DNA of 64,000 nt from the NCBI GenBank assembly GCA_950097265.1, contig CATNDJ010000001.1:89634-153633 (forward strand), read 5' to 3'. The position numbers were made by a program, and so were the translations under genes. The stretch's first letter is position 1. Each line of letters starts with the position of its first letter. The notes beneath the pieces are model-generated. The model was given only the letters and a program-made list of their open reading frames with translations. It searched no databases and was not told the DNA's origin. This document shows, piece after piece, positions 9,283 through 16,728 of this stretch. Source of the DNA: an uncultured Oscillibacter sp. (lineage in GTDB: Bacteria > Bacillota > Clostridia > Oscillospirales > Oscillospiraceae).

Positions 9283-10314
9283 ATGCGCGGCAAACGAGAA
9301 ATGAGAAAGAACTACACCCCCTTCGTGGCCGGTATGGTCACCATGGTGCTGCTGTTTGGGCTGGTCTCCGCTTCCCTGGCGGCCAACGGCCCGCCCGCCG
9401 GGGGTCCTCAGCCCGGACAGGTGAGCGTGGGCCTCTTCGGGCGGGAACAGATTGCCAAGGGCGAGACGCTGACCACCAGGCAGGGCGGCAAGGCGCCCAA
9501 GGTTGTGACCTATGCCGACACCAAGGGGGAAACCCATTATTACATCGAGGCCGCCGCCGCGGCGGAGCTGTTCGACGTGGCGTTCGGGGCTCACTACCAC
9601 GAAGAGCTGGAACGGCTGGAGTTCGGCGGCAAGCCCCGGGTGGACGAAAATGGGGAGCCCTATAAAGACGCGGACGGCAATCCCGTAGTGGATGAAAATG
9701 GGAAACCGAAATGGGGCTTTACCGATGTAAACCACGACTTCTCCATGCTGTTGAATCCCTCCGGCGGAATGCCCGCCGTGGGTGAAAACATTCCTGTAGA
9801 CGTAGGAGGTTTTACAGTTACCGTGACTTCCGGCCCCTATGTGGGTCCGGGCTCGGAAGAGCAGGAAAACCGCTGGGCGAAGATACGGGCGCGTCTGCCT
9901 GAAAAACCGGAGTATGGCATTACACACGGCATGTTCACCGAAGCGGACCCGGCAGAAGTCAACCTGGGCAGCTTTTCCGGCAGGTCTATGGATGGGCAGT
10001 TATTCCAGGACCCGGGAGAGGTGGAGCACACCTTTGCCTTTACAAGCCTGCTGGGAAAATACGCGGCCATTACCATAGAGAACACCGGCCCCGCGGAAGC
10101 CATGATTATCCTGAGCAGGCCCAACACCATAGGCTGGGGCGAGGGCAACGACTTCACCGCCATTCGCCTCCCGGCAGGAGAGAAAATTACCCGGGCCTTC
10201 CGCATCGACGAAACGAAGTCTCTGGAAAACCAGCTCCGGCTCAACGCCACGCCTCTCGGCGAGGGCGGCGTCAACCTCAAGCTGACGGCGGAGCAGTACC
10301 GCAGCGGCGTGTGA
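9283..10314 (+). CDS. Secreted protein of unknown function, third gene of the ECF module
   Basis: A 343-residue protein with a clear signal peptide (MVTMVLLFGLVSASLAA, cleavage near residue 34). The mature N-terminus resembles the prodomain-like or stalk domain of the paralogous proteins at 49-51 kb: an SVGLFG..I..G start, then a YADTKGETHYYI strand and an LFDV core, a pattern reminiscent of copper amine oxidase N-terminal (stalk) domains. The C-terminal half is beta-rich and unassigned. It contains two near-copies of a DENG acidic turn (VDENGEPYKDADGNP, VVDENGKPKW) that look like calcium-loop segments. The ATG at 9283 follows AAGGAG, only 12 bp after the DUF4367 stop. It probably acts outside the membrane as target or sensor of the sigma module. 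Confidence 0.75.
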   Translation: MRGKREMRKNYTPFVAGMVTMVLLFGLVSASLAANGPPAGGPQPGQVSVGLFGREQIAKGETLTTRQGGKAPKVVTYADTKGETHYYIEAAAAAELFDVAFGAHYHEELERLEFGGKPRVDENGEPYKDADGNPVVDENGKPKWGFTDVNHDFSMLLNPSGGMPAVGENIPVDVGGFTVTVTSGPYVGPGSEEQENRWAKIRARLPEKPEYGITHGMFTEADPAEVNLGSFSGRSMDGQLFQDPGEVEHTFAFTSLLGKYAAITIENTGPAEAMIILSRPNTIGWGEGNDFTAIRLPAGEKITRAFRIDETKSLENQLRLNATPLGEGGVNLKLTAEQYRSGV

Positions 10315-10384
10315 CGAACCGCTGAAATCCCATACGGAATGTATCAAATTTCCAGCCGAACCTAAAGGTATCACCTTTTCCCTC

Positions 10385-10413
10385 TTGCCTTTTCCCGTCG
10401 GTTATTGTATAAT
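10385..10413 (+). promoter_or_regulatory. Promoter of the LytTR gene
   Basis: TTGCCT (10385-10390), 17-bp spacer, TATAAT (10408-10413). A small inverted repeat, TATTGT-T-ACAATA, overlaps the expected start point and could be an operator. Confidence 0.72.
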
Positions 10414-10447
10414 ATTGTTACAATAATCACAAAGGGGAGGGAATTCC

Positions 10448-11242
10448 ATGAGCGGTCAACTGGAGGATACCGTGGCCATCAGCCGGGAGATCACCCACGG
10501 CTACTATGCCGGGAATTTAGAGCCCTACTTTTCCCGCCTCTGCCCGAAAAGCGTGTGGCTGGGCACCGGCGGACGGGTGCTGATGGGCGGCGACGTCATC
10601 CGCGCCCGGCTGGAGGCCGGGGTGGAGCGGCGGACGAAAACCTATCAGATTTTTCAGGAGGAGTACACCCCCCTGTCCCTCACCCCACGCTGCCAAGCAG
10701 TGATGGGAGAGGTGCGGGCCTGCGTCCCGGACCGTCCCGAGGAGGACACGGTTACCGCCTCCTATACGTTCTTGTATCAGCTCATCGGCACGGAGACCAA
10801 GCTGGTGCTGCTCCACGCCAACTATGAGCTTCTCCATCCCTTTTCCCTGAACGAAAACGGGCCCAAGCTGGAGATGTCCGCCTATCAGTTCGTCCGGGAC
10901 ATGCTGATGGAAGTCCCGCCGAAAAAGCGGCTGGCCGTCCCCTGCGGCAGCACGACGCTGTTCGTTCAGCCGGACATGATCTTCTATGTCCAGAGCCGAA
11001 ACCGAAAGGCGGAGCTCCACTGCGTGGACAAAATCATCCAGAGCGACCTGAGCATCAGCGAGGTCAACGCCGCGCTGCCGGAGACCTTTTGTCCCATTCA
11101 CCGCTGCTACACGGTGAACACCCGCTACGTCATGTCCGTTCGCCGCTATGAGGCGGCCATCATCACCGGGGAGGTCCTGCCCATCCCCTTCCACAACTAC
11201 ATGCAGGTGAAAGCGGACCTGGAGCGCCGGATTACCGGATAG
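10448..11242 (+). CDS. LytTR-type DNA-binding regulator with SnoaL-like N-terminal domain
   Basis: 264 residues. The N-terminal half (about 1-130) has the alpha+beta pattern of a SnoaL/NTF2-like fold (GNLEPYFSRL.P..VWLGTGG, then long strands), possibly a ligand-binding domain. The C-terminal part (about 155-260) is a LytTR DNA-binding domain: VQPDMIFYVQSRNRKAELHC, then FCPIHRCYTVNTRYVMSVRRYEAAIITGEVLPIP. No receiver domain is present, so it is not a standard response regulator and may sense a small molecule directly. The ATG follows GGGGAGG. It is monocistronic between its own promoter and a terminator. Confidence 0.82.
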   Translation: MSGQLEDTVAISREITHGYYAGNLEPYFSRLCPKSVWLGTGGRVLMGGDVIRARLEAGVERRTKTYQIFQEEYTPLSLTPRCQAVMGEVRACVPDRPEEDTVTASYTFLYQLIGTETKLVLLHANYELLHPFSLNENGPKLEMSAYQFVRDMLMEVPPKKRLAVPCGSTTLFVQPDMIFYVQSRNRKAELHCVDKIIQSDLSISEVNAALPETFCPIHRCYTVNTRYVMSVRRYEAAIITGEVLPIPFHNYMQVKADLERRITG

Positions 11243-11250
11243 CGCACATA

Positions 11251-11286
11251 AACCGCCTGGAAGCCATGGCTTTCAGGCGGTTTTCA
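11251..11286 (+). terminator. Intrinsic terminator after the LytTR gene
   Basis: 15-bp stem AACCGCCTGGAAGCC / GGCTTTCAGGCGGTT (one G-T wobble), loop AT, then TTTTC. Confidence 0.82.
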
Positions 11287-11421
11287 TGTTTCCCTCCGCC
11301 CTGGAACTGTAATTTTTTGTCACACACTGTTACCCTTTTGTCATGAATCTCCCTCCTTTTCATATTAGAATAAAGCTACATTACAGGCAGTGATTACGCC
11401 TTGAAAAGAGGAGGGCACGAC

Positions 11422-12297
11422 ATGGAAAACATCTGCGGAAAGAGCTGCGAATCCTGCGTCTGGAAGGACCAGTTAAACTGCGCCGGCTGCCGGGAGGACA
11501 TGGGGCGGCCCTTCTCGGGTCCCTGCGGCATCGCCGCCTGCTGCCGGGAGAAGGGACATGAGGCGTGCGATACCTGCACGTATTTCTCCCTCTGCTCCCG
11601 CCGGGCCGGGCGGGACGACGTCCCCCGGCAGGAGCTCCAGCGCCGGGACGGCGAGGCGGCCAGGCAGCGCCGCCTGGCGGAGACCGCCCCGCTGATGGGA
11701 AAGTGGGTCTGGCTGATGTTCTGGCTGGTGGTCCCGTTGGAGCTGGCGGGCCTGCTGACCGTGGACCTTGTGACCCAGGCATTTCCCGCCGCCGAGACCG
11801 TGGGGACGGCGCTGAAATTCCTCTGCGGCCTGGCCTACGCCCTGTTTTTGTGGAAGCTGACGCCGGTGCTGCGGGAGTACCGCACCGCCGCCCTCTGCCA
11901 GGCCGTTATCACGCTCATGGACCTTGTTTTGCTGTTCATCCCCGAGGAGTCCGGCCTGATTATCCTGCTGGGCATTCCCTCCCTTGTTGTGAGCTTCTAT
12001 GGGAGTTATGTGGAATTCCACTCCCACGCCCAGGCCGTGGAGCCCCTGGACGCGGATCTGGCCGCCGGCTGGCGGAAGCTGTGGAAGCTCCTCCTGCTCT
12101 CCCTGGGGTCCATGTTCCTGCTGTTCCTCGCCATATTCATGGGACCCTTTATCGCCCTGCTGGTGATGCTGGCCGCCGTGGGCCTGGCGATTTACTACGC
12201 CGTCACGCGGATGGTCTACCTCTGGCGGACCGCCAGGCGCTTCCGGGAGTGGACGCCCCCGGCCCTGCCGGGCCCCTCTTCTTCTATCGACCTCTGA
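11422..12297 (+). CDS. Cysteine-rich (DUF3795-like) N-terminus plus polytopic membrane protein
   Basis: About 291 residues from the ATG at 11422, which follows AGAGGAGG; an in-frame TTG at 11401 lacks a site. The first 55 residues hold about ten cysteines in pairs (CGKSCESC, CAGC, CGIAACC, CDTC, C), resembling DUF3795-type metal-binding modules. After a charged linker come about five hydrophobic segments (starting near residues 95, 130, 155, 180 and 220-260). The function is unknown; a zinc- or redox-responsive membrane protein is plausible. It is convergent with the KamA-family gene and shares a bidirectional terminator with it. Confidence 0.72.
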   Translation: MENICGKSCESCVWKDQLNCAGCREDMGRPFSGPCGIAACCREKGHEACDTCTYFSLCSRRAGRDDVPRQELQRRDGEAARQRRLAETAPLMGKWVWLMFWLVVPLELAGLLTVDLVTQAFPAAETVGTALKFLCGLAYALFLWKLTPVLREYRTAALCQAVITLMDLVLLFIPEESGLIILLGIPSLVVSFYGSYVEFHSHAQAVEPLDADLAAGWRKLWKLLLLSLGSMFLLFLAIFMGPFIALLVMLAAVGLAIYYAVTRMVYLWRTARRFREWTPPALPGPSSSIDL

Positions 12298-12306
12298 GCG
12301 GCAAAA

Positions 12307-12343
12307 CGCGGCGGGCCCTGAGGCCCGCCGCGCTTGGTTGTTT
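12307..12343. terminator. Bidirectional terminator
   Basis: 11-bp stem CGCGGCGGGCC / GGCCCGCCGCG, loop CTGA. Followed by a TTGGTTGTTTTC tail on + and GTTTTGCC on the minus strand, so it serves both converging genes. Confidence 0.8.
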
Positions 12344-12360
12344 TCTCCTTCTCCTGTCCC

Positions 12361-13470
12361 TCAGATGCCCCGCAGCTCTCCGTCCAGCCAGGTGTCCGTG
12401 GGGGACAGCGGGACGGTGAACACCCGGGAGCGGTCCTCCGGGTTCTTGTTCTGGTGGAACTTGAATAGAGTTTCACCATTGGGAAGTTCGCAGACAATTT
12501 CGATCTTTCCCCGGGGGTGGCTCATGGCGTAGCGCACCGCCTTGCCCAGGCCGTTCTGATAGGACTTGGCCTCGTCCACGATTTTGACGCCCTCGATCAG
12601 AGGCACCTGGAAGCGGCCCTTGACCCCGGTGACCGGGCGGCACTGGAAGATGTAGTAGGGCATGACCCCCAGCCGGACCAGGCCGGAGAGGAGCTTCCCC
12701 AGGGTCTCCCCGTTGTCATTGACCCCCTTGGTCAGCACGGTCTGGTTCCGCACGGGGACCCCCCGCTCGATCATGGCCCGGAGGGCCCGGGCAGCCTGCT
12801 CCGTCAGCTCCCGGGGGTGGTTGAAGTGAGTCACCAGGACCAGGGTCTTTTTCTTCCCGTACTGCTCGAAGAGGTCCAGGAACTCTGGATCGCCGTAGAT
12901 GCGCTCCGGCAGGGTCACGGGCATCCGGGAGCCGAAGCGGATGAGATCCAGGTGCTCAATGGCCGTCAGCTCCCGAAGATAGCGCTCCAGGATGTGGTTG
13001 GGGTTCATGAAGGCGTCCCCGCCGGAGACCAGGATGTTATTGACCTCCTTGTGGGCGGAGACATAGGCCACGGCCTCGTCCACCCGTTTGTTCAGCTCCG
13101 CGTCGGTAAGGCCCACCATCCGCTTGCGGAAACAGTGGCGGCAGTACATGGCGCACTGGTTGGTGGAAAGGAGCAGCGCCGTCTGCGTGTATTTGTGCTG
13201 CAAGCCCTCGATTTTGGTGTTGTCCGCCTCGCCGCTGGTGTCCCGCTCGCCCCCGGCGTCCAGCTCCGCCAGGGAGGGGACGCACAGCCGGGCGATGGGG
13301 TCCTCCGGGTCCTTGGGGTCCACCAGGGACAGGTAATAGGGTGGGATCAGCATGGGGTACTTCTCAATCACTTGGGCATATCGGGCGGTTTCCTCCGGCG
13401 TCCATCCCAGGACGGGCGCCAACTCTTCCGCCGTCCGGTATCCGTTCCTCAATTCGTCCTGCCAGCTCAT
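12361..13470 (-). CDS. KamA family radical SAM protein (lysine/glutamate 2,3-aminomutase-like)
   Basis: 369 residues from the ATG at 13470 (AAAGGTGG at 8 nt); upstream in-frame GTG codons are less likely starts. The radical SAM cluster motif C-x3-C-x2-C is seen as CAMYCRHCFRKR near residues 107-114, preceded by YTQTALLLSTNQ as in lysine 2,3-aminomutases. LVSGGDAFM is the SAM-binding GGD-type motif. The C-terminal PRGKIEIV carries the Lys expected to bind PLP, although in KamA this segment is glycine-rich (PGGGGK). The enzyme would interconvert alpha- and beta-amino acids, but substrate cannot be set from sequence. It stands alone, without the lysine-fermentation genes. Expression appears to be controlled by an attenuator in its leader. 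Confidence 0.85.
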   Translation of the reverse strand: MSWQDELRNGYRTAEELAPVLGWTPEETARYAQVIEKYPMLIPPYYLSLVDPKDPEDPIARLCVPSLAELDAGGERDTSGEADNTKIEGLQHKYTQTALLLSTNQCAMYCRHCFRKRMVGLTDAELNKRVDEAVAYVSAHKEVNNILVSGGDAFMNPNHILERYLRELTAIEHLDLIRFGSRMPVTLPERIYGDPEFLDLFEQYGKKKTLVLVTHFNHPRELTEQAARALRAMIERGVPVRNQTVLTKGVNDNGETLGKLLSGLVRLGVMPYYIFQCRPVTGVKGRFQVPLIEGVKIVDEAKSYQNGLGKAVRYAMSHPRGKIEIVCELPNGETLFKFHQNKNPEDRSRVFTVPLSPTDTWLDGELRGI

Positions 13471-13483
13471 TCGCTGCACCACC

Positions 13484-13545
13484 TTTCTGAAAAAATAAAA
13501 AAGCGCAGACCCGGCCCTGACCGTCCGGCTCCTGCGCTTTACATA
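13484..13545 (-). promoter_or_regulatory. Attenuator-like terminator hairpin in the KamA-family leader
   Basis: On the minus strand a stem AGCGCAG...CTGCGCT with an inner GCCGG/CCGG helix is followed by TTTTTTATTTTTT, directly before the ribosome-binding site. Its position about 150 nt downstream of a strong promoter and just before the start codon implies conditional termination. I do not recognise a known riboswitch class upstream of it. Confidence 0.7.
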
Positions 13546-13692
13546 AACGTTGTTTCGATCTTTTCAAATTAGATAAATCAAATCAGATAAGACGCTTAAA
13601 CGGTGTTCATATAATGCCGAATGGTCCTCCCAAAATACGCGGCCCGCCGCCGGGGCGGCAGAAAACAATACGCCGCTGATGTTGTTTTATTT

Positions 13693-13721
13693 ATTATAAC
13701 TGAAAATTCCAAAAATTGCAA
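13693..13721 (-). promoter_or_regulatory. Promoter of the KamA-family gene
   Basis: Minus strand TTGCAA (13716-13721), 17-bp spacer, TATAAT (13693-13698). It starts an approximately 200-nt leader. Confidence 0.8.
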
Positions 13722-13790
13722 GCCCAGTTTTGTACTTTCCGCCGTCGGGGATCCGACAAGAAATTTCAGCGGAGGCGGCGGGCCGCCGTC

Positions 13791-13820
13791 TTGACAAAAA
13801 TAAAGGCTCTTTGCTATACT
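13791..13820 (+). promoter_or_regulatory. Promoter of the phosphodiester glycosidase gene
   Basis: TTGACA (13791-13796), 18-bp spacer, TATACT (13815-13820). Confidence 0.78.
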
Positions 13821-13867
13821 GAAGCGATCAAAAAATCAGTCGACCCTCGGGTGTGGAGGCCCTGTTC

Positions 13868-15052
13868 ATGAACGAGGAAAACCGTTCCCCCGCCAGGCGA
13901 GGACGGCGGATCGCCGCTGCCGCCGCTGTCATAGCCGCCCTGCTGGCGGCGCTCTATCTGTTATTCGCCTTCTCCGGCATCCCCTTCATCGCCAAGTGGC
14001 GGACACTATATATCGAGACCGCCATGGGCACCATGACCCACCAGTGGCTGGCCACGGCCTTCCTGCCGGGCTCCGTCATTGAGGAGGCCATGAAGGACGT
14101 GGAGGCCCGGTTCGAGGAAAATCTCATCGAAGCCAGCGACATCGCCCAAGGGCCCAAATCCCCGCCGCTCTCCGCGGAGCCCGCCCAGACCCCGGAGGAA
14201 CAGGCCGTCGCCGAGTTCAGCGCCCTCTTCCCGGAGGTGAACCTGGACACCCTGCCGGATTCCATCACCTGGGAGGACCTGCCCGCCCTGGAGAAGGAGA
14301 AGCTGGAGGGAGTCTACACCACCGCCGGGGACAAGGTCTGGGCCATCGACGTGCCCAACAAAATCCTCATTCTCACCGTCTCCGGCGAGGGCTATCAGGG
14401 CAAGCTGGCCATCGTCAAGGACAGCTCCCTGGTCTCCCTGGCGAAAAACACCCTCTCCGGCCGGGGCCGGACCGTGAAAGAACACTGCGAAGCCAACGAC
14501 GCCGTCCTGGGCGTCAACGCCAGCGGCTTTTACGACCCGGAGGGCAAGGGCCGGGGCAACGTGCCCATGGGCTTCGTTCTCTCCGGCGGCGAGTACTCCG
14601 GCCAGGCCCTGAAGGGCCGCTATCAGACCGCCGGCTTTGACTACGACGACAACTTCCGGGCCGGCCGGGGCCTGGATCTGGACGGGATGCGGGACGCGGT
14701 GCAGTTTTACCCCATCATCGTGCTGAATGGAAAAAAGAACATCGACGGCTCCTTCGGCATGGGCATCCAGCCCCGGACGGTCATCGGCCAGACGCCGGAC
14801 AAGGCAACGCTGCTGCTGGTCATCGACGGACGCCGGGTAGGCCATAGCCTGGGGACTACCGTGTCGGAGTGCGCAGACATCCTGCTGCGCTACGGCTGCT
14901 GGACCGCCATGAACATGGACGGCGGGTCCAGCTCCTCCATGGCCTACAACGGACGGGTCATTACCAAGCCCAGCACCGACATGGTTGACGGTCGTTATCT
15001 CCCTGACGCCTGGGTTGTAAAGGGTATCCCCTTTATAGATGTTTTAGAGTGA
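13868..15052 (+). CDS. Phosphodiester glycosidase (NAGPA-domain) family protein, membrane-anchored
   Basis: 394 residues from the ATG at 13868, which follows GGAGG; a GTG at 13853 overlaps the SD and is unlikely. An N-terminal signal-anchor (about 18-40) is followed by a linker and then the NAGPA domain from about residue 185. Family landmarks are the ASGFYDPEG region and the C-terminal MNMDGGSSSSMAYNG motif near residue 348. The family hydrolyses phosphodiester-linked sugars, e.g. uncovering of GlcNAc-1-phosphodiesters, and in bacteria is linked to cell-wall or exopolysaccharide processing. The active domain should lie outside the membrane. It is a single gene with its own promoter and terminator. 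Confidence 0.88.
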   Translation: MNEENRSPARRGRRIAAAAAVIAALLAALYLLFAFSGIPFIAKWRTLYIETAMGTMTHQWLATAFLPGSVIEEAMKDVEARFEENLIEASDIAQGPKSPPLSAEPAQTPEEQAVAEFSALFPEVNLDTLPDSITWEDLPALEKEKLEGVYTTAGDKVWAIDVPNKILILTVSGEGYQGKLAIVKDSSLVSLAKNTLSGRGRTVKEHCEANDAVLGVNASGFYDPEGKGRGNVPMGFVLSGGEYSGQALKGRYQTAGFDYDDNFRAGRGLDLDGMRDAVQFYPIIVLNGKKNIDGSFGMGIQPRTVIGQTPDKATLLLVIDGRRVGHSLGTTVSECADILLRYGCWTAMNMDGGSSSSMAYNGRVITKPSTDMVDGRYLPDAWVVKGIPFIDVLE

Positions 15053-15098
15053 CTTTGCTCCCGGCAGTTGCATTTTTCAAACTTAGATAACAAAAAAG

Positions 15099-15132
15099 CG
15101 CCCGCTGCCGAAACAGCGGGCGTTTCCTTTTT
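15099..15132. terminator. Bidirectional terminator
   Basis: 9-bp stem CGCCCGCTG / CAGCGGGCG with loop CCGAAA, T-rich on + (TTTCCTTTTT) and AAAAAAG upstream, giving CTTTTTTG on the minus strand. It separates the glycosidase and NSS genes. Confidence 0.85.
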
Positions 15133-15168
15133 CAGTTCACAGGGATTGTTCCCGTGTTCAGCAGGGGC

Positions 15169-16569
15169 TTAGCCAATGCCGCCGTACTTGATGCCCAGGA
15201 TCAGGGCCAGGATGCACAGCACGATGAACACGTAGCCCAGGGGAACGAACCACTTGCCGATGGGTTTCTTGGCGCCCCGGTTGACTTCCTCCAGAGCCTG
15301 TTCCTTCGGCAGCACCACGAAGAACATGATGGCCGCCAGAGCCGCGCCCAGGGGGCAGATGTAGATGGAGACCACGTCCATCCACTGAGAGGTCCAGGGC
15401 TGAATCAGCAGGGCGACGACCGCGCCGACGACGCCGATGACTCCCACGGCCGCGCCTCTCTTGAGCTTGAACTGCTCCTGCATGGTGGCTACGGGGGCCT
15501 CATACAGGTTGACGATGGAGCTCAGGCCCGCGAAGAGGACGGCCACGTAGAAGATCACGCCGATGATCCGTCCGCCGGGCATGCCGTTCAGGATGTTGAC
15601 CAGGTACACGAACATCAGGCCGGGGCCGGGGTTGATGTCTCCCATGGCGAAGCCGGAGGCTCCGATGGCGGGGATGATCACGAAGGCGGCCAGCAGAGCG
15701 GCCAGGGTGTCGAACAGGGCAACCCGCAGGGCGGAGGTGGGGATGTTCTCGTTTTTGGGCAGATAGGAGCCGTAGATAACGGAGCCGTTGCCCGCCACGG
15801 ACAGGGAGAAGAAGGCCTGGCCGAAGGCGTAGACCCACACCTCGAAGGACAGCAGACCCTTGGGGTCCAGGGTGAACAGGAACTTGTAGCCCTCGGAAGC
15901 GCCGGGCTGGAAGGCGATGTAGACCGCCAGGATGACGAACAGGCCGAACAGGACGGGCATCATGATTTTGTTCGCTACCTCGATGCCGTTGGCCACGCCC
16001 ATGGCCATGATGGCCAAAGCCACCACCAGGCCGATCAGCAGCCACACGCCGTTTCCGATGCCGAAGATCCCGTTGCTGAACATCATGCTCAGGGCCTCGC
16101 CCAGAGTCGCGGCCTCGGGAGCCGCACCGCCGAAGGTGCCGCCGATGGTTCCCATGTCGGTGCCCATGGCGTACAGGCCGCCGGTAATGGACATGAAGGC
16201 GTACTTAAAGATCCAGCTCATGACCACCGTGTAGCCGATGGCCAGCATCAGCGCGCCCACAATGGGGATCAGGCCGATGGCCTCGCCCAGCTTCTTGTTG
16301 CCGTTTCTGGCCTCGGTGCAGGAGCCGAAGGCGCCGATGGGGCCAGCCTGGGCCCGGCGGCCCAGGGCGAACTCCTCAATGATGCCGGAGGAGCCCACCA
16401 GGACGACGATGACGAAGTAGGGCAGCAGGAAGGTCATGCCGCCGTACTTGGCGACCATGATGGGGAACCGCCAGATGTTGCCCATGCCGACGGCGGAGCC
16501 GATGCAGGCCAGGATAAAGCCCCATTGGCTCTTGAACCCGTCGCGGGTTTGCAGGGTCTCGTTGCTCAT
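15169..16569 (-). CDS. Sodium:neurotransmitter symporter (NSS) family transporter
   Basis: 466 residues from the ATG at 16569, the first with a GGAGG site. About eleven to twelve hydrophobic helices. Helix 1 carries the NSS sodium/substrate motif GSAVGMGNIWRFP. NSS carriers import amino acids with Na+. The gene lies 159 bp downstream of the tryptophanase on the same strand, the arrangement known for the tryptophan transporter TnaT of Symbiobacterium, so tryptophan is the best substrate guess. A hairpin between the two genes may lower transporter expression relative to the enzyme. Confidence 0.88.
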   Translation of the reverse strand: MSNETLQTRDGFKSQWGFILACIGSAVGMGNIWRFPIMVAKYGGMTFLLPYFVIVVLVGSSGIIEEFALGRRAQAGPIGAFGSCTEARNGNKKLGEAIGLIPIVGALMLAIGYTVVMSWIFKYAFMSITGGLYAMGTDMGTIGGTFGGAAPEAATLGEALSMMFSNGIFGIGNGVWLLIGLVVALAIMAMGVANGIEVANKIMMPVLFGLFVILAVYIAFQPGASEGYKFLFTLDPKGLLSFEVWVYAFGQAFFSLSVAGNGSVIYGSYLPKNENIPTSALRVALFDTLAALLAAFVIIPAIGASGFAMGDINPGPGLMFVYLVNILNGMPGGRIIGVIFYVAVLFAGLSSIVNLYEAPVATMQEQFKLKRGAAVGVIGVVGAVVALLIQPWTSQWMDVVSIYICPLGAALAAIMFFVVLPKEQALEEVNRGAKKPIGKWFVPLGYVFIVLCILALILGIKYGGIG

Positions 16570-16626
16570 GTAACAATTTCCTCCTCTTTCTCGATATACA
16601 CACAACCGCGGGCCGCAAAACGAGAA

Positions 16627-16679
16627 AGAGAGGGCCGTCCGCCTGGGTCCATGTTGGAAACTGGGCGGACGCCCTCTCT
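16627..16679 (-). terminator. Intercistronic hairpin between tryptophanase and transporter
   Basis: Arms AGAGAGGGCCGTCCGCC and GGCGGACGCCCTCTCT (one bulged base) with a 20-nt loop. On the minus strand it is followed by TTCTCGTTTTGC. It could be a partial terminator, or an RNA stabiliser for the tryptophanase message. Confidence 0.55.
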
Positions 16680-16728
16680 AAGCTGTACACTCAACCTGCG
16701 GTACAGTGGCACTTACTTTTCAGGGGGC

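Larger units (their letters stand above)
13471..13867. other. Divergent regulatory region between the KamA-family gene and the glycosidase gene
   Basis: Gene-free stretch holding the attenuated leader of the KamA-family gene (minus strand), its promoter at 13693-13721 and the oppositely directed promoter at 13791-13820. The leader contains a GC-rich hairpin (about 13640-13660 reversed) and a T/A-rich segment, but no convincing leader peptide. Confidence 0.6.
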
